IMG/VR virus record: IMGVR_UViG_3300025108_000001
Coordinates: 1 to 64,000 of that record
DNA: 64,000 nucleotides
Strand: one strand, 5' to 3'
Origin: a virus
The notes under the pieces were generated by a model. That model saw only the letters and a program-made list of their open reading frames with translations. It was not told where the DNA came from and made no database searches. Of the stretch, positions 38,384 through 46,530 are shown in pieces (the first letter of the stretch is position 1; every line of letters starts with the position of its first letter). The translations under genes and the position numbers were made by a program.

Positions 38384-38614
38384 TTAGAATGGTATATTTT
38401 CACTACGCATATTCTTTCTTTTAGGTGTTATCATAACATCAGGAATATTACTAGGTGCATCGTCTGTTTTATTTTTTAACGTAGTGCTAGGGTCTACACC
38501 AACAACTGCATAGTCTCTACTAATGTTGACATTACTCCTTTGTTCCGCACCTTCTTTAATTCTCGCTTGCTTCAATTCTCTTTCTAATTGTCTTACACTT
38601 TTTTCTTCACTCAT
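38384..38614 (-). CDS. Small untagged protein in tagged cluster
   Basis: 76 residues from ATG 38614 (GGTGATTAAT upstream). Begins MSEEKSVRQLERELKQAR, a basic/acidic helix, then an extended Asn/Pro-rich half. Lacks the tryptophan tag though its start site context is identical. Unknown. Confidence 0.65.
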   Translation of the reverse strand: MSEEKSVRQLERELKQARIKEGAEQRSNVNISRDYAVVGVDPSTTLKNKTDDAPSNIPDVMITPKRKNMRSENIPF

Positions 38615-38619
38615 ATTAA

Positions 38620-38874
38620 TCACCTGTTTCTCTTTTCTTCATCTAGATTTTTCTTTGCTCTTGCTATGAAAGACTTATGCCCTCCAGTTCTTGGGGGAGT
38701 AATACCTGTAAATGAAGGACTAGCAGGGTTTTCAGTATACATTAAACAACTTCCGTTATTACTAATGTTTACGTTAGGTAATGTGCATTTCATATTTTTA
38801 TTATGTTTACATTTACTGGCTTTACAAACATCTATTCTGCATTCTGCTTCCTTGACTATATTTTTCCAACTCAT
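38620..38874 (-). CDS. W-motif tagged, DUF1540-like zinc protein
   Basis: 84 residues. Tag MSWKNIVKEAE, then a cysteine pattern CRIDVCKASKCKHNKNMKC followed by VNISNNGSCLMY. The C-x-HN-x-C spacing with a late Cys-x-x-Tyr resembles the small DUF1540 domain, thought to bind metal. C-terminus basic. A compact metal-binding cargo protein is likely. Confidence 0.7.
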   Translation of the reverse strand: MSWKNIVKEAECRIDVCKASKCKHNKNMKCTLPNVNISNNGSCLMYTENPASPSFTGITPPRTGGHKSFIARAKKNLDEEKRNR

Positions 38875-38875
38875 T

Positions 38876-39145
38876 TTAATCTCTCCTCATTTCATCTTGC
38901 ATATCTTCTAAGTGTTTTTCATATTGATTTCTTTCTTCTTGGGTAGTCTCTTCTCTATCTTTCTGATTCATTACATTTCGTGGTTGTTCTTTTCCTGAAG
39001 AATTAACCATATCTTGTAACTCTCTTCGTTCTTTGGTTTTTTGCCTTTCATTAGTAAAGGAAACCGGACTACCATTTACCCTTCTATTCAGACTTATTTT
39101 TTTTCTTGCCGTATTTTTTCTTTTAACTATCTCAAACCAACTCAT
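38876..39145 (-). CDS. W-motif tagged, highly charged protein
   Basis: 89 residues from ATG 39145 (GTGATTAAG upstream). Begins MSWFEIVKRKN, then basic (ARKKISLNRRVNGSP) and finally mixed Glu/Arg helix (ETTQEERNQYEKHLEDMQDEM). Disordered or coiled. Unknown. Confidence 0.7.
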   Translation of the reverse strand: MSWFEIVKRKNTARKKISLNRRVNGSPVSFTNERQKTKERRELQDMVNSSGKEQPRNVMNQKDREETTQEERNQYEKHLEDMQDEMRRD

Positions 39146-39146
39146 C

Positions 39147-39350
39147 TTAATCACTTAATTCCTGTTTAACCCAATCGAACTCATCTTCAACATTATATTT
39201 ACTAAGTTTGTTTCTTATGTTATTCCAACTTGCCCCAAAGTCTAATAGTTTTTTTGTGTATTCTAAAACACTTTTTTTTCTATTACCATAATCTATCCAT
39301 TTTGGATATGAAAAAGATGGTTCAAACTTTAAGGCTTCAAACCATGTCAT
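39147..39350 (-). CDS. W-motif tagged small protein before the portal
   Basis: 67 residues beginning MTWFEALKFEPSF. The rest is helical with RKKSVLEYTKKLLDFGASWNN; it resembles a short three-helix domain. Lies between portal and tagged neighbours with 0-1 base gaps. Unknown. Confidence 0.7.
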   Translation of the reverse strand: MTWFEALKFEPSFSYPKWIDYGNRKKSVLEYTKKLLDFGASWNNIRNKLSKYNVEDEFDWVKQELSD

Positions 39351-41009
39351 TTAACCAACTCTCCTTTCTGTTCTTTTGTCATTATTTTGATTCCCTGCAT
39401 CCTTTGGTAATCCTGAAAATCTTTTATCGGGAGCATTAAACATACTAGGCTTGTTTCTTTTTTTAGGTGGTTCTGATTTAACTTTTTCGGGAACACCCGC
39501 TTCGGCCATTGTCGGTTTATTTCCTTCCGCCATCATTTGACCTAACTGACTAGCATCAATATCCGTACCTGCGTAAGGGTCAAGTTCAAACTCATCTTCT
39601 TTACCCTGTTGTTTTTCTTTTTCTTCCATAGGTTTATCATAAGTAAACCTGCCTTCTGAATCCATCTTTACTTCAAATCCTAAGTTCTTTATTGCCCCTG
39701 CAATATTAACTTCCATTTCTCTTAGTCTTAATTTAGCAATTTCATCTTCTTCTTCCGAAGGTGGAAGTTTTAATTCCCAATCTGTAATACCAAATTGATT
39801 AGTAATAAAGGGAAACACATAATTATTCCAAGTCGTTTGAGCCATCTCTACTGCGCGATTAGTAACAAGTATTTGCATACCTTCGTTATTTAATCCACCG
39901 CCCGCAGAAGCGTCATTCATAAACACTTTACTTACACCATAAAAGGCAGAAATTCTATCTCGTAAATCATCTTTTACTGCAACATATTCCATTTCTTTTA
40001 GGCTATCCATGAATCTAACCCATTCAACAGAACCCTTTCCGGTTTCCGATTCAATTCCCATTACCGGAATAAAGTGAGGGTCTTGTTCCATCTTTTCTTT
40101 AACACCTCGCCAAAACGATTTCATTGACTCCATATTTCTTGTCTGAACAGCCAACAATCCCTTCGGCATTCTTGCCTTAGTATATGATGAGTTAACATAA
40201 TTATCCATTGCAATTAATGTAGTAACATTATTCCACAAAGTAAGAATAGGAGACATACCATATAATCTAGAAGGGGAATATTTGCTAAAGTGAACTACTT
40301 CCCCTTTGATGAAATATTGTTCTTCTCCGTTAACACGATTAACATAATGAACAGGATACAATTCTGAATTACAGGTCTCACAAGTTTCACTCGGATGTTC
40401 ATGTATTCTGTCTCTATGGCGCAGACAAACATAACCCCCTTTTCCTCTTTCGCCAAGTTCATTAGAATAAATGTGCATAGTAACAGGGTCGCCTCTAAAC
40501 ACTTCTTTTATTCGATGCATTCTAACCTTAGAATTATTGTCTAAATAATATTCCTTTACTGTAACTAAGTAAGCATCATCCATTATATTCAAATCATCTT
40601 CTAATTCTTTCAATACATCTATGAACATTTGGTCTGCATTATTTACATATCCTTCTAAAAAGTTTTTAGCATACACTAATTGTTTTGAATCCGGTTTAAC
40701 TAAATCAGTAGATTCACAATCTGTGCATTGTAGGACGGGATTAGTATGTTCTTTTCCACAAGAATTACATTTTAATGCAAATTTTTCCTCCCACAAATAC
40801 CCTCTTCTGAAAACCTCTTGTTTAAGTTGGGTAATACAAGTCCTAACAATAGTTGACTGTTGCACTATATGATAAATAATAGGACTAGTTAACATATAGG
40901 AATTATCTCTTTCTTGTATTCCTAAATTGTAAACCGTTCTATCAGCAGGTTTAGGTGTAGTATTTCTAAATAGATTACTAAATGAAAATTTTCTTTTCTC
41001 TTCTACCAT
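39351..41009 (-). CDS. Portal protein with two zinc-ribbon insertions
   Basis: 552 residues. Portal-type features: an N-terminal helix region (IIYHIVQQSTIVRTCITQLKQEVF), the VVHFSKYSPSRLYGMSPILTLWNNV motif of HK97/SPP1-like portals, and a helical crown region (LRDRISAFYGVSKVFMNDAS). Unusually it contains two Cys-rich insertions: CNSCGKEHTN..CTDC (about 82-98) and CLRHRDR..CETC (about 195-217), which look like zinc sites. Acidic, low-complexity C-terminus. It lies next to the large terminase, with the LAGLIDADG ORF between. It forms the ring at the packaging vertex. Confidence 0.85.
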   Translation of the reverse strand: MVEEKRKFSFSNLFRNTTPKPADRTVYNLGIQERDNSYMLTSPIIYHIVQQSTIVRTCITQLKQEVFRRGYLWEEKFALKCNSCGKEHTNPVLQCTDCESTDLVKPDSKQLVYAKNFLEGYVNNADQMFIDVLKELEDDLNIMDDAYLVTVKEYYLDNNSKVRMHRIKEVFRGDPVTMHIYSNELGERGKGGYVCLRHRDRIHEHPSETCETCNSELYPVHYVNRVNGEEQYFIKGEVVHFSKYSPSRLYGMSPILTLWNNVTTLIAMDNYVNSSYTKARMPKGLLAVQTRNMESMKSFWRGVKEKMEQDPHFIPVMGIESETGKGSVEWVRFMDSLKEMEYVAVKDDLRDRISAFYGVSKVFMNDASAGGGLNNEGMQILVTNRAVEMAQTTWNNYVFPFITNQFGITDWELKLPPSEEEDEIAKLRLREMEVNIAGAIKNLGFEVKMDSEGRFTYDKPMEEKEKQQGKEDEFELDPYAGTDIDASQLGQMMAEGNKPTMAEAGVPEKVKSEPPKKRNKPSMFNAPDKRFSGLPKDAGNQNNDKRTERRVG

Positions 41010-42241
41010 TAAGCAATCACTCCTTCTAATTTATCCATCTCAAACATTTTACACTTATCGTGTAATTTAAAAACAGTAGTAATATCAATACCATCCTTAG
41101 AAAAATCATAACCAACATGGTCTTTATGATTTTCATATTTCATTAATTGAAATAATTCAGTTTTTCTTTCATCATACCAATCTGCTTTTTTATAGGATTT
41201 TTTCATTCGTAATAACTCCAATAATATATCTGCGTTTTTCCCTTTCATTCTAAAATGTGGCCTACATTTAGTTAATAATTCGACTACATCATCATGGGAA
41301 TAAAAATTTAATCTGTTAACAGGTCTAGTGTCTTGCGGAGATTTTTGGTCTAAATGTAATCTACCGCAACCTAATGATTTATGCATCTCTAACATAAACG
41401 CCTTTCCTCTTTCTCCTGTTGCTACCAAACCTACTCTTGGATTGAACTTTTTATCCATAGTAATATAGCCATCCGAATCTATGAAAGCCGCAGTATAAGC
41501 ATAAATATCTTTTTTAATATCATCACTAAACTTATAGAAAGCACCATTGACATTAGTAACATTGCAAGATATAGCCATCTTGGAAATTATACTTGGAGTA
41601 GTTTTATGAAATAAATTCTTAGGTAGTCTTTCATGTATTTGCCTTGCTGAAATTCCTGATTCTTCGCTAACTAAAGAAACAATGTTGTGTTTAATAATTT
41701 CTTTTTTATTAATTGATTTCAGGTGTTTTTTAATTAGATGTTTAAACTCTCTCTTAGAAGATGTCATCTCTTTGGATAGTTTAGCAAAATTACTATTATA
41801 ACCGATTTCATTTTTATCTATTTTTGCTTCCCAATATTTACACAAAACATCTATTATTTTTCTTCTTGTATTTTCATCATCAACATATGATAGTTTGATT
41901 AGTTGGTCTTCGCTACAAGTCATATCTTGTACTTGAGATTTATATTTACTTAACCAATAAATATTATCAATACTATTTTCTAAATGATTAGCGTAACCGT
42001 CAATTAAATTATCAATTGATTTTGACATTTGTATTCTATCTTCTCCTTTCAGAGTTCTTCTATACTTACGCATTTTTTTAATCATCTTAGGGATATCTGT
42101 TCCTTCGACTTCATATTTTTTAAGTTTATATTCAAGATGTTTTCTTGCATCTGTTAAAGATAAATCAAACTCTTTAGCAAATGTTTTTTCCAATTGAGTG
42201 TGGTCTGATATAGTAGAATCAACTAACCAACTTCTCTTCAA
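41009..42241 (-). CDS. LAGLIDADG-like homing endonuclease between terminase and portal
   Basis: 410 residues from TTG 42241; the frame stays open upstream into the terminase 3' end, and a strong GGAGGTGA at 42346-42339 sits correctly for an ATT start at 42334 (31 more codons), so the true start is uncertain. Residues ~250-400 contain AYTAAFIDSDGYI (LAGLIDADG motif with the usual acidic residue), then VNRLNFYSHDDVVELLTKCRPHFR as in intron- or intein-type homing enzymes. The N-terminal 250 residues are helical and may hold a DNA-binding domain. Only one LAGLIDADG copy is clear, so it may work as a dimer. Inserted as a free-standing gene rather than in an intron, as the flanking genes are intact. 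Confidence 0.7.
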   Translation of the reverse strand: MKRSWLVDSTISDHTQLEKTFAKEFDLSLTDARKHLEYKLKKYEVEGTDIPKMIKKMRKYRRTLKGEDRIQMSKSIDNLIDGYANHLENSIDNIYWLSKYKSQVQDMTCSEDQLIKLSYVDDENTRRKIIDVLCKYWEAKIDKNEIGYNSNFAKLSKEMTSSKREFKHLIKKHLKSINKKEIIKHNIVSLVSEESGISARQIHERLPKNLFHKTTPSIISKMAISCNVTNVNGAFYKFSDDIKKDIYAYTAAFIDSDGYITMDKKFNPRVGLVATGERGKAFMLEMHKSLGCGRLHLDQKSPQDTRPVNRLNFYSHDDVVELLTKCRPHFRMKGKNADILLELLRMKKSYKKADWYDERKTELFQLMKYENHKDHVGYDFSKDGIDITTVFKLHDKCKMFEMDKLEGVIA

Positions 42242-42357
42242 ATCTTCGGTTATTCTTTTTTGTTGTTCTTCTAGGGATTCTTCTTCATCGGCAAGGTGTC
42301 CGAGTTCTCTTAATTTGTCTCCTTTTTCACTAATACTCTCACCTCCGCTACTTGCCT

Positions 42358-43791
42358 CTAGAAGTTCAGTCCTAACATACCGCCTAAAGAGTTATTCGTA
42401 GTTGTGGGAGCATTGAATAATCCCATATCATCTAATAACATAAATACATCTTGTGAATTTTGCGTGGCGGCATTGGCTAATGCCAAACTCATTACTAAGT
42501 CATCGTGTGCGCCTACGCCTTCAAACTTTCCTGAATGAGTAATAGAAAACATTGACAATTCTTCTATCAACATATTGGTTAATTTTTTACTAGAGTTGTC
42601 GCCATAGGGAAAGTTAATTTTTCCATTTTCTATGTTCATTTGTAGGTTAAGAATTATTTCCTGTTTTCTCTTTCTTGTTGTGTTGAAATCAGTTACATTC
42701 AAATCTGAAACATTTCTTAACTCTTGAGTAAATGCCTTAGCAAACGTATTTGTTTCATATAGAATTTCTTCGGGTTCAAATATTTTACCTATCAATCTAA
42801 TTTTATCTATATTTTCTCTAAACTCAACATTCTTGGCTCTATCCACATGAACAATTGTTTTATTCATATTTTCATCAACTTCTAAAACAGTAATTACATT
42901 ATAATCTCCATCGGTAGAGATAGCAGGGTCAACACCAACGTAATATTTGTATCCCTTGTCTTTTCTATGTCCCAATTTTAATACATATTCTTTATTTTTA
43001 CATTTAGTTACAAATTCAGGATTGAAAAGTGCTGTTCCTGTGGAAATTGGAACACAAAGATATTCTCTTGTAAATTTTAGAGAACCGATTTCTGCCTTTC
43101 TTTGCATCAGTGCTTCATAATTCCATCTCTCCGGCCAAAGAGGTTCATTTAAAGAATTAAGACAAGGGTATCTGTTTACAGTATAGGCATCATTCTCTTC
43201 TAACTGTGCAAATATATCTGTATAGGTAAAAGGAGTGCCAATCATTCTCAATTTAGAAGTGTGATGTAGTGTCGGTATCATATCTCCGAAAAACCAATCA
43301 GTAACTTTCTCTATACCAACTATACTGAACTCTTTCAAAGGGTCGTCAATAATAATTTCTTGAGGATGTAGTCCTCTAATCTGAGAACCTACGGAACGCT
43401 CTAAAATTGCATTGCCGTTTGTTAATTGAATATTACCAATAGCCCAACCCCTGCTAGGTCTAAATTGTTTTAATGCGGGTAAGTTGAAATATCTATCTAT
43501 TTCTCTCATATGAACTAAAGTCTGCTTTTGGTTAGAAGAAATGTATAGCATCTGAAAAGGAGGCTCTTGGAATACTAAATTCCATACTACCCAACTGTGC
43601 ATAAATACAGATTTGCCGTGGTCTCTACTACAAATTATAACTGTTCTATCAGTAGTATTCATAGAGTCTAACCATTCTTGCATATATTCAGGATACATCA
43701 TACCTAAAACATTTTGAAAAAAATATGGAAAGGAAGTTTTAGATAATTCCATATCCATTTGGGTTACGAAATCTAATTCATTTAACTCCAA
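42358..43791 (-). CDS. terL: Terminase large subunit
   Basis: 477 residues. ATPase: Walker A-like SRDHGKS (55-61), Walker B EIIIDDPLKE. Nuclease: KYYVGVDPAIS (catalytic Asp), LYETN, and AHDDLVMSLALA near the C-terminus. The order and motifs match the packaging motor of tailed viruses. Start is TTG 43791, behind AGGTGATT overlapping the previous stop. It pumps DNA into the procapsid through the portal and cuts it. Codon use is like its neighbours. Confidence 0.92.
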   Translation of the reverse strand: MELNELDFVTQMDMELSKTSFPYFFQNVLGMMYPEYMQEWLDSMNTTDRTVIICSRDHGKSVFMHSWVVWNLVFQEPPFQMLYISSNQKQTLVHMREIDRYFNLPALKQFRPSRGWAIGNIQLTNGNAILERSVGSQIRGLHPQEIIIDDPLKEFSIVGIEKVTDWFFGDMIPTLHHTSKLRMIGTPFTYTDIFAQLEENDAYTVNRYPCLNSLNEPLWPERWNYEALMQRKAEIGSLKFTREYLCVPISTGTALFNPEFVTKCKNKEYVLKLGHRKDKGYKYYVGVDPAISTDGDYNVITVLEVDENMNKTIVHVDRAKNVEFRENIDKIRLIGKIFEPEEILYETNTFAKAFTQELRNVSDLNVTDFNTTRKRKQEIILNLQMNIENGKINFPYGDNSSKKLTNMLIEELSMFSITHSGKFEGVGAHDDLVMSLALANAATQNSQDVFMLLDDMGLFNAPTTTNNSLGGMLGLNF

Positions 43792-43795
43792 AAAA

Positions 43796-46528
43796 TCACC
43801 TAAAATTAGCCTTTATGAAATACACGCCTTCTTTTGGAACACCATGTTTTATACTTATGTCGTGCATAGAATTAACTTCATTCACTATCGAATGTATCTC
43901 ATGCGCTGAAACATCAATATTAAAATCCTTTTTTAGTATCTCAATTGTAGCATTTACATGGTCGAAATTATGTGTTTTAGAAGTATTATAATATACGGGC
44001 TTACCCATCATTTTTCTGATGCTATCATGTGCATCTAATATTTTTAATTCATCTTCGCTACGCAAAACTTTCATATCCTGTATCGCAGTTTTGAATGCAG
44101 TTATTCCCTTTTGACTACCTATCTTTTTTTTACCAACTGAGGTTGAGGTTAAACTAGCGTCTTGTCTAAGAATTACATTAACGAGTTGTTTGAAAGGATA
44201 GTTTACTCTGGGATTAAATTCTTCGTACCAGTCTTTAGGAGTTTTATTACTAGAAGAATTAGGATAATAACCGTTTATATTAGAAGTTTCTTTATGATAT
44301 TCAAACCACTCGTTTACTAAATTATTGTTTTCTAAAGTTTCATATAAAAATGAACCAAACTCGGTATTTATTTCATCAACAATAACGCCTTCACCTTTAA
44401 CGAGTAACATCTCTTTTACTAAAGAACTAATTTGTTTAAATTCTTTTTTCAAGTTAGCAAAATTAACATCCTTTAGAGAAGAATTAACTAAATTAACAAA
44501 GTCAGTGATTTCTCTCAAATCTTCAGCAGAAATCATAGCGTAACCTAACTGTCTTTCTAAATCTAATATTCGTGTAAATGAATTATTTTTACTAGAACCT
44601 CCCGCTAATGATTTAAAGGTTTTAATGCTTTTTTCATTTATAGTAAAAGCAATTTCATCATCAAAAGGAACATATTGGTTGTAAACAGGCACTACGAAAA
44701 AATCTATAATAGCATTTAGCAATTCATCTAGTTCGTTTTCTGCGTTAATTAATTCTGAACGATATTCTTTAACATTTAATGTGCCTACATTTTCTAACCG
44801 CTTTTTCCTATTAATTCCTTGAATATCTTTAGCACCCATATCTAATGAAGACTCTTTGCCGTATTTAGTTGCAGTAGGCGAGACACTTTCATTGTATATT
44901 TTAGAAAAAGTATTTAGGAAACTTGAAATCCTTTTACTTTTGTTGTCTATATCTTCTCCATTTAGTTCATTATTAGATGAATCATCTTCTTTATTATCAA
45001 TAACTAAATCCGACTTTGTTGTGGAAGATAGCGGTAAATAAAATTCGGTCATTGAATCAGTAACAGAAGCCAAGTCTTTAAGTTCTTCAAAATATTCTAA
45101 TATTTTAGAATCCATTGCTATTCTAGTATTATAATTAACATCAAATTTTGCTCCTTGAATTAATAATAATTTTTTCATTCTTTTAAGTTGGTTTTCAAAA
45201 ATTGGCGTATTTTTAAACGCTTCTGAATTGCCTCTATCAGTAAAAGCACGATAGTATATAGGGTCAACAGCAACAGTGTTTTGAAAATTAGTTAATATTT
45301 GTTCTAATTGCTTTACTTCCGATATCGAAGCGGCATCTACTTCTTCTTGCATAGTAACTTCTGCGGTTTTACCACTTTGACTTCCTTCTTTATCATAAGT
45401 TGTTACTGCAATAGGGGAATCCGTCTCCACTTTATCTTCACCATCACCCAAAAATCTTACTATATTTTTATTTTTCAAAAGTTCTACAAATAATTTAACG
45501 TGAACTTTTGATTTCATATATCCCTTCACTTGCATTTTTTTAAATCTAGTTATATAATTTAAATTGGTTTTAATATTATTAGAGTTTATCTCATTTTTAA
45601 ATAATTTTAACTCTCCTACAATATCCTTTAATTCGGACGTAAGAGCCTCTTCGTCAACTTTCTCAACAGCATTAATAAAATCAGAATACTTAGTTTGAAA
45701 GTCTTCGTAGTCTTTATTAACACCCGACCAATATGAATATATTGCCTTTCTATTTTTTAAACTTCTAAGGTCTAGTTTACCTGTTATACTAGGTGCAGAC
45801 AATATAATTTTTTTAGCCGTTCCTTCCTCATCATAACTTCTAAGTATTTCAAATACTGGCTCTAATACAGAAGACAGGCCTTTTTTATTCAGACTATCAA
45901 TATACTGTATGAAATTGTCAATAGTTTCGGGGTCTAAACTAACACCACTTTTCAATCTTAAATTATTCAATGAATGAGTCTTATCAATAAAAACTCTCTT
46001 AACCGTTAAAGTTTCTCTAGAATTTCTATCCGAAAAGTTTGCAAGCATTTCATCTATTTTTTCTACGTTTACTCCGCTTCTTTCAACTAAGACTGAAATA
46101 TCCCCTCTAAAATTAGAGTTTAATTCTGACTCAAACGCTTCACCTAATATTTGCTCTAATGCGTAATTTTCCATAACATTAATTTTTTTTGGAAAATCTA
46201 ACACTTCTGTTGGAAAGCCAACAAACAGATTACTTGCTTTTCCTCTCAACCAAACTCTAAAAGCCTGTTTTTTAGATTTTGAAGACCCTTCTCCTAACAT
46301 ATCAGAAGGGTCGGATAACATGAAAGATTTATTTTCAGTCATATATTTATGCAAATGAGAAGGTTCGGAAAAAATTATATTTAATATTTCATCCATTCTA
46401 TCATCTAAACCGTCATCAGTAACATCCTTTTCATTTTCTTCTATGTGTTTCTCTATATTAAGTTCTAACCTAGAACGGCCTTTTTCAATATATACCTTAA
46501 ATAATTCATACGATTTATCAATATCCAT
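43796..46528 (-). CDS. Large charged protein of unknown function (910 residues)
   Basis: 910 residues, helical and rich in Lys, Asn, Glu and Ser, without the W-motif. No enzyme motif found. It follows a tagged 822-residue protein and precedes the large terminase. Short conserved-looking pieces such as YPFKQLVNVILRQDAS could be helices of a domain, but none is recognisable. Possibly an internal head protein. Confidence 0.75.
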   Translation of the reverse strand: MDIDKSYELFKVYIEKGRSRLELNIEKHIEENEKDVTDDGLDDRMDEILNIIFSEPSHLHKYMTENKSFMLSDPSDMLGEGSSKSKKQAFRVWLRGKASNLFVGFPTEVLDFPKKINVMENYALEQILGEAFESELNSNFRGDISVLVERSGVNVEKIDEMLANFSDRNSRETLTVKRVFIDKTHSLNNLRLKSGVSLDPETIDNFIQYIDSLNKKGLSSVLEPVFEILRSYDEEGTAKKIILSAPSITGKLDLRSLKNRKAIYSYWSGVNKDYEDFQTKYSDFINAVEKVDEEALTSELKDIVGELKLFKNEINSNNIKTNLNYITRFKKMQVKGYMKSKVHVKLFVELLKNKNIVRFLGDGEDKVETDSPIAVTTYDKEGSQSGKTAEVTMQEEVDAASISEVKQLEQILTNFQNTVAVDPIYYRAFTDRGNSEAFKNTPIFENQLKRMKKLLLIQGAKFDVNYNTRIAMDSKILEYFEELKDLASVTDSMTEFYLPLSSTTKSDLVIDNKEDDSSNNELNGEDIDNKSKRISSFLNTFSKIYNESVSPTATKYGKESSLDMGAKDIQGINRKKRLENVGTLNVKEYRSELINAENELDELLNAIIDFFVVPVYNQYVPFDDEIAFTINEKSIKTFKSLAGGSSKNNSFTRILDLERQLGYAMISAEDLREITDFVNLVNSSLKDVNFANLKKEFKQISSLVKEMLLVKGEGVIVDEINTEFGSFLYETLENNNLVNEWFEYHKETSNINGYYPNSSSNKTPKDWYEEFNPRVNYPFKQLVNVILRQDASLTSTSVGKKKIGSQKGITAFKTAIQDMKVLRSEDELKILDAHDSIRKMMGKPVYYNTSKTHNFDHVNATIEILKKDFNIDVSAHEIHSIVNEVNSMHDISIKHGVPKEGVYFIKANFR

Positions 46529-46530
46529 AA

